Source: Oscillospiraceae bacterium (GTDB lineage: Bacteria > Bacillota > Clostridia > Oscillospirales > Ruminococcaceae). Taken from it: a stretch of DNA of 49,983 bases. The DNA lies in assembly GCA_017547245.1 (NCBI GenBank), contig JAFYQD010000005.1, positions 1 to 49,983 of the forward strand. The letters are read 5' to 3'. The stretch's first letter is position 1; the number at the start of each line of letters is the position of its first letter. Of this stretch, positions 8,309 through 15,665 are shown in pieces. Below the pieces are notes generated by a model that was not told the DNA's origin, searched no databases, and saw only the letters and a program-made list of their open reading frames with translations. Both the position numbers and the translations under genes were made by a program.

Positions 8309-9706
8309 TTAGAAGCGGAAATAGAGGAAGGGGTTGTAGGTGGCATCCACCAGATAGGCCACCGAAAGCACCAGGATGCCCAACAACAGCACTATGCGCA
8401 AAGGCTGATACCAGCCCTTGCCCATTGCCTCCAGCTTTTTGGAAAGATAGGGTACGATGGGAGTGGAAAAGATGCAGCCCAACAGCAGCACCACGCCATA
8501 GTTGCGCAGGTAGTAAATCCAGCTGCCGCCGGAATTGGCAGAAAGGCTGAACATACGGCTAAACAGCACACCCAGCTGGCCAAGATCGGTGACGGCAAAC
8601 AGCGCCCAGCTGATCATAACCAGCAGCACCAGATAGACATGGCTGATGATTTTATGGCGCTTGAGGAAATCACCGATAAAGTATTTTTCCAGCACCAGGA
8701 ATACAAAGCTGTAAAGACCCCACAGAACAAAGTTCCAGTTGGCACCGTGCCAGAAACCGGTAAGCGCCCAAACCACAAACATGTTGAAAATGTGACGGGA
8801 AGAGCTGACGCGGTTGCCGCCCAAAGGAATATAGACATATTCACGGAACCAGGAACCAAGGGTCATATGCCAGCGTCTCCAGAACTCGGTAACCGAACGG
8901 GAGATGTAGGGGTAGTTGAAGTTTTCGGGGAATTCGAAGCCCAGCATGCGGCCAAGGCCGATGGCCATCAGCGAATAGCCCGAGAAGTCGAAGTAAATCT
9001 GCAGGGTGTAAGCCAGAACGCCCAGCCATGCCAAAGGGGAGGAAATGTTGGCAAAGCCGATGGATTCCACCTCGGTCCAAAGGGCGCCGCAGCTGTTGGC
9101 AATAAGCACCTTGCGGCCAAGGCCCATAATAAAGGTGGAAATGCCGCTTTCAATGCGGTCCAGCTTCAGGGTACGGGTCTTGAGCTCAATGGCAACATCG
9201 GTATAGCGTACAATGGGGCCGGCAATCAGCTGAGGGAACAGCACAACAAAGGCGCCAAAGTCGATGATGTTCTTTTCGGCCTCCACCTTGCCGCGGTAAA
9301 CGTCGATGGTGTAGCTCATGGTCTGGAAGGTATAGAAGCTGATGCCCAAAGGCAGGGTGATGGATATAAAGCCGATGGAAGTACCCAACAGAGCGTTGAT
9401 GTTTTCGATAAAGAAATTGGTGTATTTGAAAAAGCCGAGCATACCCAAATTAAAAAACACCGACATCAGCAAAAACAGCTTGCGTGCGGTTTTATTCTCG
9501 CCATATTTGGCAATGCCGTTGGAAGCCACATAGTCCACCACAATGGATGCCACCATAATGGGGAAATAGCGGATTTCGCCCCAGCAATAGAAAATCAGGC
9601 TGAGAATAAGAAGGGTCAGGTTTTTCAGCTTTTTGGGTACCAGATAGTACACCAGAAAAGCAATAGGCATAAAGCGGAACAAAAATAAAATACTGCTGAA
9701 TACCAT
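8309..9706 (-). CDS. MBOAT family O-acyltransferase (AlgI/DltB/PatA-like)
   Basis: A 465-residue polytopic membrane enzyme of the membrane-bound O-acyltransferase family. Landmarks are the LPLGISFYTFQTMSY stretch, QIYFDFSGYS, the FWRRWHMTLG motif and the catalytic His in LTGFWHGANW. It would carry acyl groups from a cytoplasmic donor across the membrane to its DHHW partner encoded just downstream. An upstream lipoprotein gene completes a three-gene set. A GGAGGAC site precedes ATG 9706, and a small GC-rich hairpin (9718-9734) lies between this gene and the lipoprotein stop codon and may tune relative expression. Confidence 0.92.
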   Translation of the reverse strand: MVFSSILFLFRFMPIAFLVYYLVPKKLKNLTLLILSLIFYCWGEIRYFPIMVASIVVDYVASNGIAKYGENKTARKLFLLMSVFFNLGMLGFFKYTNFFIENINALLGTSIGFISITLPLGISFYTFQTMSYTIDVYRGKVEAEKNIIDFGAFVVLFPQLIAGPIVRYTDVAIELKTRTLKLDRIESGISTFIMGLGRKVLIANSCGALWTEVESIGFANISSPLAWLGVLAYTLQIYFDFSGYSLMAIGLGRMLGFEFPENFNYPYISRSVTEFWRRWHMTLGSWFREYVYIPLGGNRVSSSRHIFNMFVVWALTGFWHGANWNFVLWGLYSFVFLVLEKYFIGDFLKRHKIISHVYLVLLVMISWALFAVTDLGQLGVLFSRMFSLSANSGGSWIYYLRNYGVVLLLGCIFSTPIVPYLSKKLEAMGKGWYQPLRIVLLLGILVLSVAYLVDATYNPFLYFRF

Positions 9707-9749
9707 AAGTCCTCCGGGCAGGCCTTTGCCTGCGGATCATCTTTAGTGT

Positions 9750-10235
9750 TTATTCAAAGGCCTGCAGAATGATCTGACGGGCCTGTTTTGTTCTTGAGTC
9801 ATCCATGTTGGCAGGGATAATCAGCGCACACCACTCCCCTGCCGCAACCAGACAGCCATATTCGGCCTCTGGGAGGGTTTTTCCCTTGGTGGCTGCTGCG
9901 GTCTGGCGCACCAGTTCCAGACGCTCATCAAGCTCATTATGGAGTCGTGGGCTGCGCTCTGCCGCTGCCTGCAGCAAAAACAGCTGGGCACCCTGTGGGC
10001 TTTCGGCATCAAAAAAGCCATATGCCGCCGCAATGTCTTTGGAAGGAATATCAAGCAGCAGACAGGCCGTTTCGGCCGTAAGGGACTGTGCCGAAGAATC
10101 CTCTGACAAGGCCGCCCATGCACGGTTGGCCAGCTGTGCGGGGTCTTCTTTCAGCTGCGGCTGGGTCTGTGCGGTTTTGGCACTGCACCCCACCACCAGA
10201 ATCATGGCCAGCATGACAGTCAAATATCGTTTCAT
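9750..10235 (-). CDS. Small lipoprotein, DUF4358-like
   Basis: A 161-residue precursor with a short lipobox signal peptide: MKRYLTVMLAMILVVGC, with Cys17 as the lipidated residue. The mature part has an AYGFF segment, a long helix with ERLELVRQ, and a C-terminal segment resembling DUF4358 lipoproteins, which often sit beside MBOAT/DHHW genes in related Clostridia (from memory). The ATG at 10235 has GGAGG upstream. Its place at the head of the acylation gene set suggests an accessory or substrate-presenting role; no activity can be assigned. Confidence 0.75.
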   Translation of the reverse strand: MKRYLTVMLAMILVVGCSAKTAQTQPQLKEDPAQLANRAWAALSEDSSAQSLTAETACLLLDIPSKDIAAAYGFFDAESPQGAQLFLLQAAAERSPRLHNELDERLELVRQTAAATKGKTLPEAEYGCLVAAGEWCALIIPANMDDSRTKQARQIILQAFE

Positions 10236-10300
10236 AACAGCCTCCGCAAACAAAGATTATCTTTATTCTTTGCCTGCCAAGGAAAGGTTATGCCACAAAA

Positions 10301-10966
10301 TCAGGTGTTCGCCTGCAAAAAGTTCCAAAGAGCTTCCATTGTGTCAACGCAAACAACATGGGGAAGTTCGTCCAGGTCGGCTTCACTTCTGAAGCCAAAA
10401 CCCCAGGTTACCGCCGCAAAGTCCAAACCGGCCTGTGCAGCTCCCCTTCCGTCGCCGCCGGTGTCGCCAACCATCAGCGCCTGTTCGGGGCTGCCGCCCA
10501 TATCCTCCAGCGTCTGCAGAATCAGCTGCGCTTTGGTTATTTCGGTACCCTCTTCAAAACAGCGCACCGAGTCGAACATGCCTTCCAGCCCCTGTGCGGA
10601 CACACAAATTTTTGTAAAGACCGAAGGCTTCATGGTAGCGATGGAAATTTTACAGCCGCGTTCTTTCAGCTTTTTCAGCATATCCATCACTCCGGGATAA
10701 AGCGGAGAATTACCCGCACCTTCCATGGTGGCATATTTGGTGGTCAGCACATCCAAAGCACGGCTGACATCATCACCATCCAACCCATACAGGCCACGGA
10801 AGCTGCTTTCCAGCGTTGGGCCGATTACACTGCGCATTTCATCTTCGGAAAGGGTGCGCAGGCCAAGTTGCTTGGCCGTTTCGGAAAAGCCGTAGGACAC
10901 GCCGGGATAGGTATCCATCAGGGTTCCGTCCATATCAAAAACAATGTAGGAATAACGCCTGTCCAT
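10301..10966 (-). CDS. HAD superfamily hydrolase, phosphoglycolate phosphatase-like
   Basis: A 221-residue subfamily IA HAD phosphatase with motif I FDMDGTL near residues 8-14, motif II ATMKP near 113, and motif IV GDTGGDG near 163. The cap begins with the same GPTLESSF-type segment as the paralogue at 4718-5362 (GPPLDESF). The second of two in-frame ATGs (10966) is preferred because AGGAG lies seven bases before it but only two before the first. It is a separate unit with its own promoter. Substrate unknown. Confidence 0.85.
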   Translation of the reverse strand: MDRRYSYIVFDMDGTLMDTYPGVSYGFSETAKQLGLRTLSEDEMRSVIGPTLESSFRGLYGLDGDDVSRALDVLTTKYATMEGAGNSPLYPGVMDMLKKLKERGCKISIATMKPSVFTKICVSAQGLEGMFDSVRCFEEGTEITKAQLILQTLEDMGGSPEQALMVGDTGGDGRGAAQAGLDFAAVTWGFGFRSEADLDELPHVVCVDTMEALWNFLQANT

Positions 10967-10997
10967 AACCATTCTCCTTTTGCTTTACACTTGTTCT

Positions 10998-11026
10998 ATT
11001 GTAGCTAAATATACATAACATTTCAA
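10998..11026 (-). promoter_or_regulatory. Promoter of the second HAD gene
   Basis: Minus strand TTGAAA (11026-11021), 17 bp, TACAAT (11003-10998). Confidence 0.65.
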
Positions 11027-11053
11027 CCAAATTAAATGTAAAGAATAAGTAAA

Positions 11054-11083
11054 CGATAGCCCATCCAAACGGATGGGCTATCG
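11054..11083 (-). terminator. Intrinsic terminator of the DUF6485-like gene
   Basis: Perfect 13-bp stem (11054-11066 with 11071-11083) and a T-rich minus-strand tail. Confidence 0.8.
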
Positions 11084-11099
11084 CAGCAATTCTTCTTTT

Positions 11100-11291
11100 T
11101 TACTTCTTTACATAACCGCGGTCACGGGCAAGATTTTCAAAGCTGCGGTCATAGGTTTTTTCGGCCTCGGGGCTGAACATACAGGCAGGAGCGCCCTTGG
11201 CACGATGGTGGGCAATACATTCACAGCATTTGCCGTGACGGGGGCAGCCGGGATAGGTGCAGGCGCAGGTTTCGGGGGTGGCACAGGGCAT
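11100..11291 (-). CDS. Small cysteine-rich protein, DUF6485-like
   Basis: A 63-residue protein with eight cysteines, mostly in the first 40 residues: [20 protein letters not shown], then CCECI and ACMF. It resembles the DUF6485 family of small Clostridia proteins that probably bind a metal or iron-sulphur cluster through these cysteines; function unknown. The ATG at 11291 has AGGAG nine bases upstream, while the in-frame TTG six bases earlier is less likely. It has its own promoter and terminator next to the rubrerythrin unit. Confidence 0.78.
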   Translation of the reverse strand: MPCATPETCACTYPGCPRHGKCCECIAHHRAKGAPACMFSPEAEKTYDRSFENLARDRGYVKK

Positions 11292-11328
11292 GGTCAAACT
11301 CTCCTTTATGTCGTTTTGGTATGGTTCT

Positions 11329-11357
11329 ATTATACATCAAAAATCCAGCAGCTTCAA
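11329..11357 (-). promoter_or_regulatory. Promoter of the DUF6485-like gene
   Basis: Minus strand TTGAAG (11357-11352), 17 bp, TATAAT (11334-11329). Confidence 0.7.
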
Positions 11358-11393
11358 CACAGCAAAACCACATTTACAGCCCCATTGTTTGCG

Positions 11394-11424
11394 CAAAAAA
11401 GCAGCCCACCTGATGGTGGGCTGC
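11394..11424 (-). terminator. Intrinsic terminator of the rubrerythrin gene
   Basis: Perfect 10-bp stem (11401-11410 with 11415-11424), tetraloop, T6 on the minus strand. Confidence 0.85.
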
Positions 11425-11447
11425 CGAAAATTATGTCGGATTAAGAA

Positions 11448-11990
11448 TTAGTAGTTCTTGGCCAGCTGCTGGAAGTAAGCCTGGGGATGATCGCATACGG
11501 GGCACTTCTGGGGAGCCTTGGTGCCTTCGTGGATGTGACCGCAGTTGGCGCACTGCCAGAAGATCTTGCCGTCCTTTTCAAATACACGGCTGTTTTCAAT
11601 ATTGGACTTGAGGGCCAGATAGCGTTCTTCGTGTTCCTTTTCAATCTTGCCTACCATTTCGAACAGGATGGCAATCTTTTCAAAGCCTTCTTCACGGGCT
11701 TCCTTGGCCATGGTGGCGTACATATCGGTCCATTCATAGTTTTCGCCGGCGGCGGCATCGGCCAGGTTGGTCAGGGTATCGGGCACAGCACCGTCATGCA
11801 GCAGCTTGAACCAGATCTTGGCATGTTCCTTTTCGTTGTTGGCGGTTTCGGTAAAGATGGCTGCGATCTGTTCGTAGCCTTCCTTCTTAGCCTTGGAAGC
11901 GTAGTAAGTGTACTTATTGCGAGCCTGGCTTTCACCGGCAAAGGCGGCCATCAGATTAGCTTCGGTCTTGGTTCCCTTCAGATTGTTCAT
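11448..11990 (-). CDS. rbr: Rubrerythrin
   Basis: A 180-residue peroxide-scavenging protein of anaerobes. The ferritin-like four-helix domain carries two ExxH di-iron motifs (EKEH near residue 54 and again near 125) and Glu-rich helices. A C-terminal rubredoxin-like domain has CANCG and CPVC (residues about 147-165) for the FeS4 site that passes electrons to the di-iron centre. The ATG at 11990 is used rather than a TTG two codons earlier. It lies 29 bp downstream of the PerR-like regulator with no promoter between, so both should be transcribed together and induced by peroxide. Confidence 0.95.
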   Translation of the reverse strand: MNNLKGTKTEANLMAAFAGESQARNKYTYYASKAKKEGYEQIAAIFTETANNEKEHAKIWFKLLHDGAVPDTLTNLADAAAGENYEWTDMYATMAKEAREEGFEKIAILFEMVGKIEKEHEERYLALKSNIENSRVFEKDGKIFWQCANCGHIHEGTKAPQKCPVCDHPQAYFQQLAKNY

Positions 11991-12019
11991 AATCAAGTTC
12001 CTTTCTTCAATAAAAAATT

Positions 12020-12400
12020 TTATATCTCTGTTTGGCAGTCTTTGCAGGTACCCCAGGCAAAAAAATCGTGTCTGTCTACCTCAAAGCCTGTTAATTGATG
12101 TAAATAACGATCCAGCTCCTGCATATCGGGCAGACGCCAGTCCAGCACCTTGCCGCAGCAACGGCAGATCATATGCTGGTGACCATCGTTGTTGCGGTCA
12201 AAACGGTCGGCACCACCCGGCACAGGAATGCGGCAGATGCTTCCCTGTTCGGCCAGCAGGTTAAGGTTGCGGTAAACCGTACCCAAACTAAGAGTAGTAT
12301 TTTCCGGTTTCAGACGTTCATACACCTGTTCGGCCGTCAAATGCTCTTCCGACTGCTGCACCGTTTGACGAATCAGTTCTCTTTGTCTTGAATACTTCAT
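12020..12400 (-). CDS. Fur family regulator, PerR-like
   Basis: A 126-residue Fur-family repressor. The winged helix comprises residues 1-75 ([10 protein letters not shown], then [14 protein letters not shown] as recognition helix), followed by the dimerisation domain with [10 protein letters not shown] and CKDC, the structural zinc site made of two CxxC pairs. The pairing with rubrerythrin and the AT-rich Per-box-like palindrome at its own start point to peroxide sensing (PerR) rather than iron sensing. Subtype is inferred from context. Confidence 0.85.
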   Translation of the reverse strand: MKYSRQRELIRQTVQQSEEHLTAEQVYERLKPENTTLSLGTVYRNLNLLAEQGSICRIPVPGGADRFDRNNDGHQHMICRCCGKVLDWRLPDMQELDRYLHQLTGFEVDRHDFFAWGTCKDCQTEI

Positions 12401-12417
12401 CGCAAGCTCCCAATCAG

Positions 12418-12434
12418 TAATAATTACTATTATG
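12418..12434. promoter_or_regulatory. Candidate Per box (operator of the PerR-rubrerythrin operon)
   Basis: An AT-rich inverted repeat, ATAAT-TACT-ATTAT, lies just after the -10 element, so a bound repressor would block the start site. It resembles the Bacillus Per box in composition, though the spacing is one base off the usual 7-1-7 form. Confidence 0.5.
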
Positions 12435-12440
12435 TTTTTA

Positions 12441-12468
12441 ATTATACAACTTTTCTCCGATATGTCAA
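12441..12468 (-). promoter_or_regulatory. Promoter of the PerR-rubrerythrin operon
   Basis: Minus strand TTGACA (12468-12463), 16 bp, TATAAT (12446-12441); both hexamers are perfect consensus. Confidence 0.8.
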
Positions 12469-12486
12469 TCCCCTTTTTTCATTTTT

Positions 12487-12523
12487 TACAAAAAAATTCC
12501 CGAAGAGCAGCTGCCCCTCGGGA
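12487..12523 (-). terminator. Intrinsic terminator of the permease/Fur operon
   Basis: A GC-rich hairpin with outer arms TCCCGA/TCGGGA and a minus-strand T7 tract follows the second Fur-family gene. Confidence 0.8.
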
Positions 12524-12543
12524 TAATATATGGTTTCGTATTC

Positions 12544-12957
12544 TCAGCAATGTTTTGCGGCGCATTCCGGACAGATTCCTGTCAGCTCCAAAGTATGCCC
12601 CAACATAACAAAACCGGTGGATGCCCCTATGCTCTCTTCCATCTGATGAAAGGGACAGCCGGCAATGGGAACGGTTTTTTGGCAGCGCACACACATCAGC
12701 AGATGGCTGTGTTCCTGCCCGGCCAAACAGTAGCAAGCGCTGCCGTCACGGCGGTCCATTCGTTCCACCAAACCGCGTTCTTCCAGACTGGTCAGGCTGC
12801 GGTAGACAGTGGAGCGGTCCACCCCTGTTTGGGAGTGGGTCTTTTCATACAGTTCTTCGGCAGTGATGGCATGTCCCTTCTGTTCTGCCAAAACACGCAT
12901 CATGGCAATGCGCTGACGGGTGGCCTTCAAACCTGCTTTTTTCAAACGCTGTTCCAT
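12544..12957 (-). CDS. Fur family metal regulator, Zur/Nur-like
   Basis: A 137-residue Fur-family protein, distinct from the PerR-like neighbour. It has the winged helix (ITAEELYEKT, DRSTVYRSLTSLEERG) and a dimerisation domain with HSHLLMCVRC and a C-terminal CPEC, giving two CxxC structural zinc pairs. It follows the metal permease by 14 bp and is very probably its repressor, acting at the 25-bp palindrome in front of the permease. The sensed metal (zinc, nickel or manganese) cannot be settled from the residues; the operator resembles the nickel-responsive Nur box. Confidence 0.85.
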   Translation of the reverse strand: MEQRLKKAGLKATRQRIAMMRVLAEQKGHAITAEELYEKTHSQTGVDRSTVYRSLTSLEERGLVERMDRRDGSACYCLAGQEHSHLLMCVRCQKTVPIAGCPFHQMEESIGASTGFVMLGHTLELTGICPECAAKHC

Positions 12958-12971
12958 AGCTCAACCTCCCG

Positions 12972-13826
12972 TCACATAACCAACTGCAGCAAAATGCCGG
13001 CCAATGCGGAAGCCGCAAACAGGATGAGCATCATCTGCAGGTTGGCTTTTGGGTTGCGGTTGGTGCGCCAAAGCACCAGCAGGCCCACGCCTGCACCGGT
13101 GGAAAGCCCTGCCACCGCCGCGCCAAAGCTGAGGCTGCCCGAAATATATAGCTCGGTAAGCACCACCGACACGGCACAGTTGGGTATAAAGCCCACAAGA
13201 GCCGTCAGTAGGGGCTGGAAGATGCTGTCGGTGAGAAGAATGGCAGCCAAACGGTCCTCACCCAAAGCATGAACCCCAAGGTCAAGCAGCAGCATAACCG
13301 CAAAAATAAAGACAAACACATGCAGGGTATGCCACAACGCAGGACGCAGAATGCCGCCATGGTGCTGGCCGCAGCCGCACTCACCACACAGGTCATGGAT
13401 ATGTTCTTTGTGGTCATGGCCATGTTTTTTGCGGCCGATATAATCTACCAACAAACCAACCGCAACAGCCAGAACAACCTTGCAGGCCAGCAGACGAAAA
13501 ATCTCAACCCAGCGGTCGGGATGAGCCAGCAGCACCATCAGTGCCTCGTCCGAGGTGGAAAGAAAGACAGCAATCAGTGTGCCCATGGTAACAACACCAC
13601 CGGCAAACAGGTTGGCCGCCGCCACCGAAAAACCGCACTGAGGCAAACAGCCCAGCAATGCACCAACAACCACGCCCGATCCGCTGCGGCGCACCAACAG
13701 GCTTTTCATTTTATCGGGAGCTTTGTGCTCCATATATTCCATCAGCAGGTATGCCCCGAACAAAAAGGGCAGCATACGCAATGCGTCAGGCAAAACATGC
13801 AATACAGTTTCAAAAAAGTGATGCAT
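12972..13826 (-). CDS. Putative heavy-metal export permease (ArsP_2/PF11449-like) with His/Cys-rich loop
   Basis: A 284-residue polytopic membrane protein with two homologous halves, each holding an FxxPxCGxS/FxPNCAVS-like motif (LPQCGFS near residues 61-67; FIPNCAVS in the second half). A cytoplasmic or periplasmic loop at residues 133-157 is packed with His and Cys (HGHDHKEHIHDLCGEC and onward) and is a clear metal-binding stretch. The family has been named both arsenic efflux protein and putative manganese transporter; the substrate is unproven. ATG 13826 is chosen because GGAGG is just upstream; an earlier in-frame codon lies inside the promoter. First gene of an operon with the Fur-type regulator. 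Confidence 0.82.
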   Translation of the reverse strand: MHHFFETVLHVLPDALRMLPFLFGAYLLMEYMEHKAPDKMKSLLVRRSGSGVVVGALLGCLPQCGFSVAAANLFAGGVVTMGTLIAVFLSTSDEALMVLLAHPDRWVEIFRLLACKVVLAVAVGLLVDYIGRKKHGHDHKEHIHDLCGECGCGQHHGGILRPALWHTLHVFVFIFAVMLLLDLGVHALGEDRLAAILLTDSIFQPLLTALVGFIPNCAVSVVLTELYISGSLSFGAAVAGLSTGAGVGLLVLWRTNRNPKANLQMMLILFAASALAGILLQLVM

Positions 13827-13833
13827 AGATCCT

Positions 13834-13858
13834 CCAAATGCAAATAAGTTGCATTTGG
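13834..13858. promoter_or_regulatory. Operator: perfect 10-5-10 palindrome in front of the metal permease
   Basis: CCAAATGCAA, 5-bp spacer, TTGCATTTGG: every base of the two arms matches. It starts 2 bp after the -10 hexamer and covers the start site and part of the Shine-Dalgarno region. Its core TGCAA-N5-TTGCA is close to the Nur box of Streptomyces as I remember it (tTGCaa-N5-ttGCAA). Confidence 0.82.
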
Positions 13859-13859
13859 T

Positions 13860-13888
13860 ATGATACACCATCCCCGGGAATATGTCAA
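13860..13888 (-). promoter_or_regulatory. Promoter of the metal permease/Fur operon
   Basis: Minus strand TTGACA (13888-13883), 17 bp, TATCAT (13865-13860). Confidence 0.75.
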
Positions 13889-13898
13889 AAACTTTTTA

Positions 13899-13931
13899 TA
13901 AAAAAATCCCCCGACCATGAGGCCGGGGGAC
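13899..13931 (-). terminator. Intrinsic terminator of putP
   Basis: GC-rich hairpin with CCCCC/GGGGG outer arms and a T7 minus-strand tract that runs almost into the -35 box of the next operon. Confidence 0.85.
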
Positions 13932-13945
13932 AGTTTGTTAAGGGA

Positions 13946-15487
13946 TCAGATGCCCTGCTTAACCTGGTCAAATTCCTTGCAGATTTCTTCGGAAGGAGCT
14001 GCGGTCAGCAGAGATACAACGACGATAGCGATGCTGGAGATCACAAAAGCGGGCAGAAGTTCGTAAATATTCCAAGCGCCGCCCAAAGGACGAATCAGGA
14101 ACTTCCAGACAAAAATCATAACGCCGCCGGCAATCATACCGGCCATTGCGCCCTGTTTGTTGGTACGCTTCCAGAACAGCGCAAAAAGCACGATGGGACC
14201 AAAGGCACCGCCAAAACCGGCCCAGGCAAAAGATACGATATAGAAAACCGAGCTGTTGGGATCCCATGCCAGGAAAACAGCGATAACGGCAATGGCAACA
14301 ACGGTAAGACGTGCCACCATCATATTGGTCTTGGCACTCATTTTAATCTTAAAGAAATCCTGAAGCAGGTCCTGGGACATGCCCGAAGCAGCAGCAAGCA
14401 GCTGAGAGTCGGCAGTAGACATGGTGCTGGCCAAAATACCTGCCAATACGGTACCTGCAATAATGGCCCAGAAAACGCCGTTCTGGCTGAGCAGGTTGGA
14501 AAGCTGAATGATAACGGTTTCGGATTCAGCAGTAGAAGCAAATGCGGGGATACCGCCAGCCTTGGAAACGCTGTAGCCTACAATACCGATGAAAATAGCA
14601 ACACACATGGAGATAACCACCCAGATGCTGCCGATGCGGCGGGAGGTCTTGAGTTCCTTTTCGTCACGGATGGCCATGAAGCGAAGGAGAATGTGGGGCA
14701 TGCCAAAGTAGCCGAGACCCCATGCCAAAGTGGAAACAATGGACAGGAAATCATAGGTGGCGGCCGTACCTTCGGCTGCATTATAGCCCTGGTTCAGGTT
14801 GAGGTAACCGGGAAGAGCACGGGCATTTTCCATAACAATGTCGATGCCGCCTGCCTGCTGGATGCCAAAGGTAACAATGACAATAAGAGCGATGGTCATA
14901 ACAATGGACTGAATCAGGTCGGTGGTGGAAACAGCCAGAAATCCGCCCAGAACGGTATAACCAACAACCACGATGGCACCAACAATCATCGATACATGAT
15001 AGTCAACACCAAACAGGCTGCTGAACAGGGTGCCGATTGCCTTAAAGCCGGATGCGGTGTAAGGGACAAAGAACACCAGAATGACAACCGCAGCAATGCA
15101 GGAAAGCTGGTTCTTGTTGTCGCGGAAGCGGCGGGAGAAGAAGCCGGGCACTGTGATGGAATCGGTGGCGATGGTGTAGCGGTGCAGCCGCTTGGAAACA
15201 ATCAGCCAGTTGAGGTATGTACCGACCGCCAGACCAATGGCTGTCCAGCCTGCTTCTGCAATGCCGCACAGATAAGCCAAACCGGGAAGACCCATCAGCA
15301 GCCAGCTGCTCATATCAGAAGCTTCGGCACTCATAGCTGTTACCAGAGGGCCAAGCTTACGTCCGCCAAGATAGAATTCCGAAGAGTTTTCACCACTGCC
15401 TCTGCGGCTGAAGTAAAAACCAACGTAAACCATGCCAACCAAATATACGATGATGGTGGCTATCATTAAAAATTGTGCTGTAGTCAT
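13946..15487 (-). CDS. putP: Sodium/proline symporter
   Basis: A 513-residue member of the sodium:solute symporter family (SSS) in the PutP branch, importing proline with sodium. Thirteen membrane segments are expected. Landmarks: FYLGGRKLGPLVTAMSAEASDMSSWLL near residues 40-66 (substrate and Na+ site helix TM2), AISTTDLIQ-like AVSTTDLIQS, and ASTMSTADSQLL near 340, the second Na+-binding region. The start at 15487 has GGAGG; upstream in-frame starts lie in the promoter. Preceded by a TetR gene and a 32-bp palindrome. Confidence 0.92.
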   Translation of the reverse strand: MTTAQFLMIATIIVYLVGMVYVGFYFSRRGSGENSSEFYLGGRKLGPLVTAMSAEASDMSSWLLMGLPGLAYLCGIAEAGWTAIGLAVGTYLNWLIVSKRLHRYTIATDSITVPGFFSRRFRDNKNQLSCIAAVVILVFFVPYTASGFKAIGTLFSSLFGVDYHVSMIVGAIVVVGYTVLGGFLAVSTTDLIQSIVMTIALIVIVTFGIQQAGGIDIVMENARALPGYLNLNQGYNAAEGTAATYDFLSIVSTLAWGLGYFGMPHILLRFMAIRDEKELKTSRRIGSIWVVISMCVAIFIGIVGYSVSKAGGIPAFASTAESETVIIQLSNLLSQNGVFWAIIAGTVLAGILASTMSTADSQLLAAASGMSQDLLQDFFKIKMSAKTNMMVARLTVVAIAVIAVFLAWDPNSSVFYIVSFAWAGFGGAFGPIVLFALFWKRTNKQGAMAGMIAGGVMIFVWKFLIRPLGGAWNIYELLPAFVISSIAIVVVSLLTAAPSEEICKEFDQVKQGI

Positions 15488-15545
15488 TTTGCGTCCTCCT
15501 AATCCTCTGTCAAACAAATCAACAGATGGTTCAAAACTGTGTTTT

Positions 15546-15574
15546 ATCATACCACGACTCAAATTAGAACGCAA
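15546..15574 (-). promoter_or_regulatory. Promoter of putP
   Basis: Minus strand TTGCGT (15574-15569), 17 bp, TATGAT (15551-15546) with a TGG extension. Confidence 0.6.
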
Positions 15575-15579
15575 TACAG

Positions 15580-15611
15580 AACGGAGTACAGACTAAAGTC
15601 TGTACTCCGTT
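15580..15611. repeat. 32-bp inverted repeat with perfect 15-bp arms
   Basis: Arms 15580-15594 and 15597-15611 match completely with two bases between. No T-tract follows on either strand. It sits just upstream of the putP -35 box and 55 bp after the TetR stop codon, so it may be a regulator site or an atypical terminator. Confidence 0.75.
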
Positions 15612-15665
15612 GGCGTTAATCAAGCTATTTCACTTTATTTATGCGGTTTTGTAAGCTGTACGATT

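Noticed and set aside
15580-15611. Terminal inverted repeat of an insertion sequence
   Set aside because: The two arms are adjacent with nothing between them, no transposase gene is nearby, and no flanking duplication is visible.
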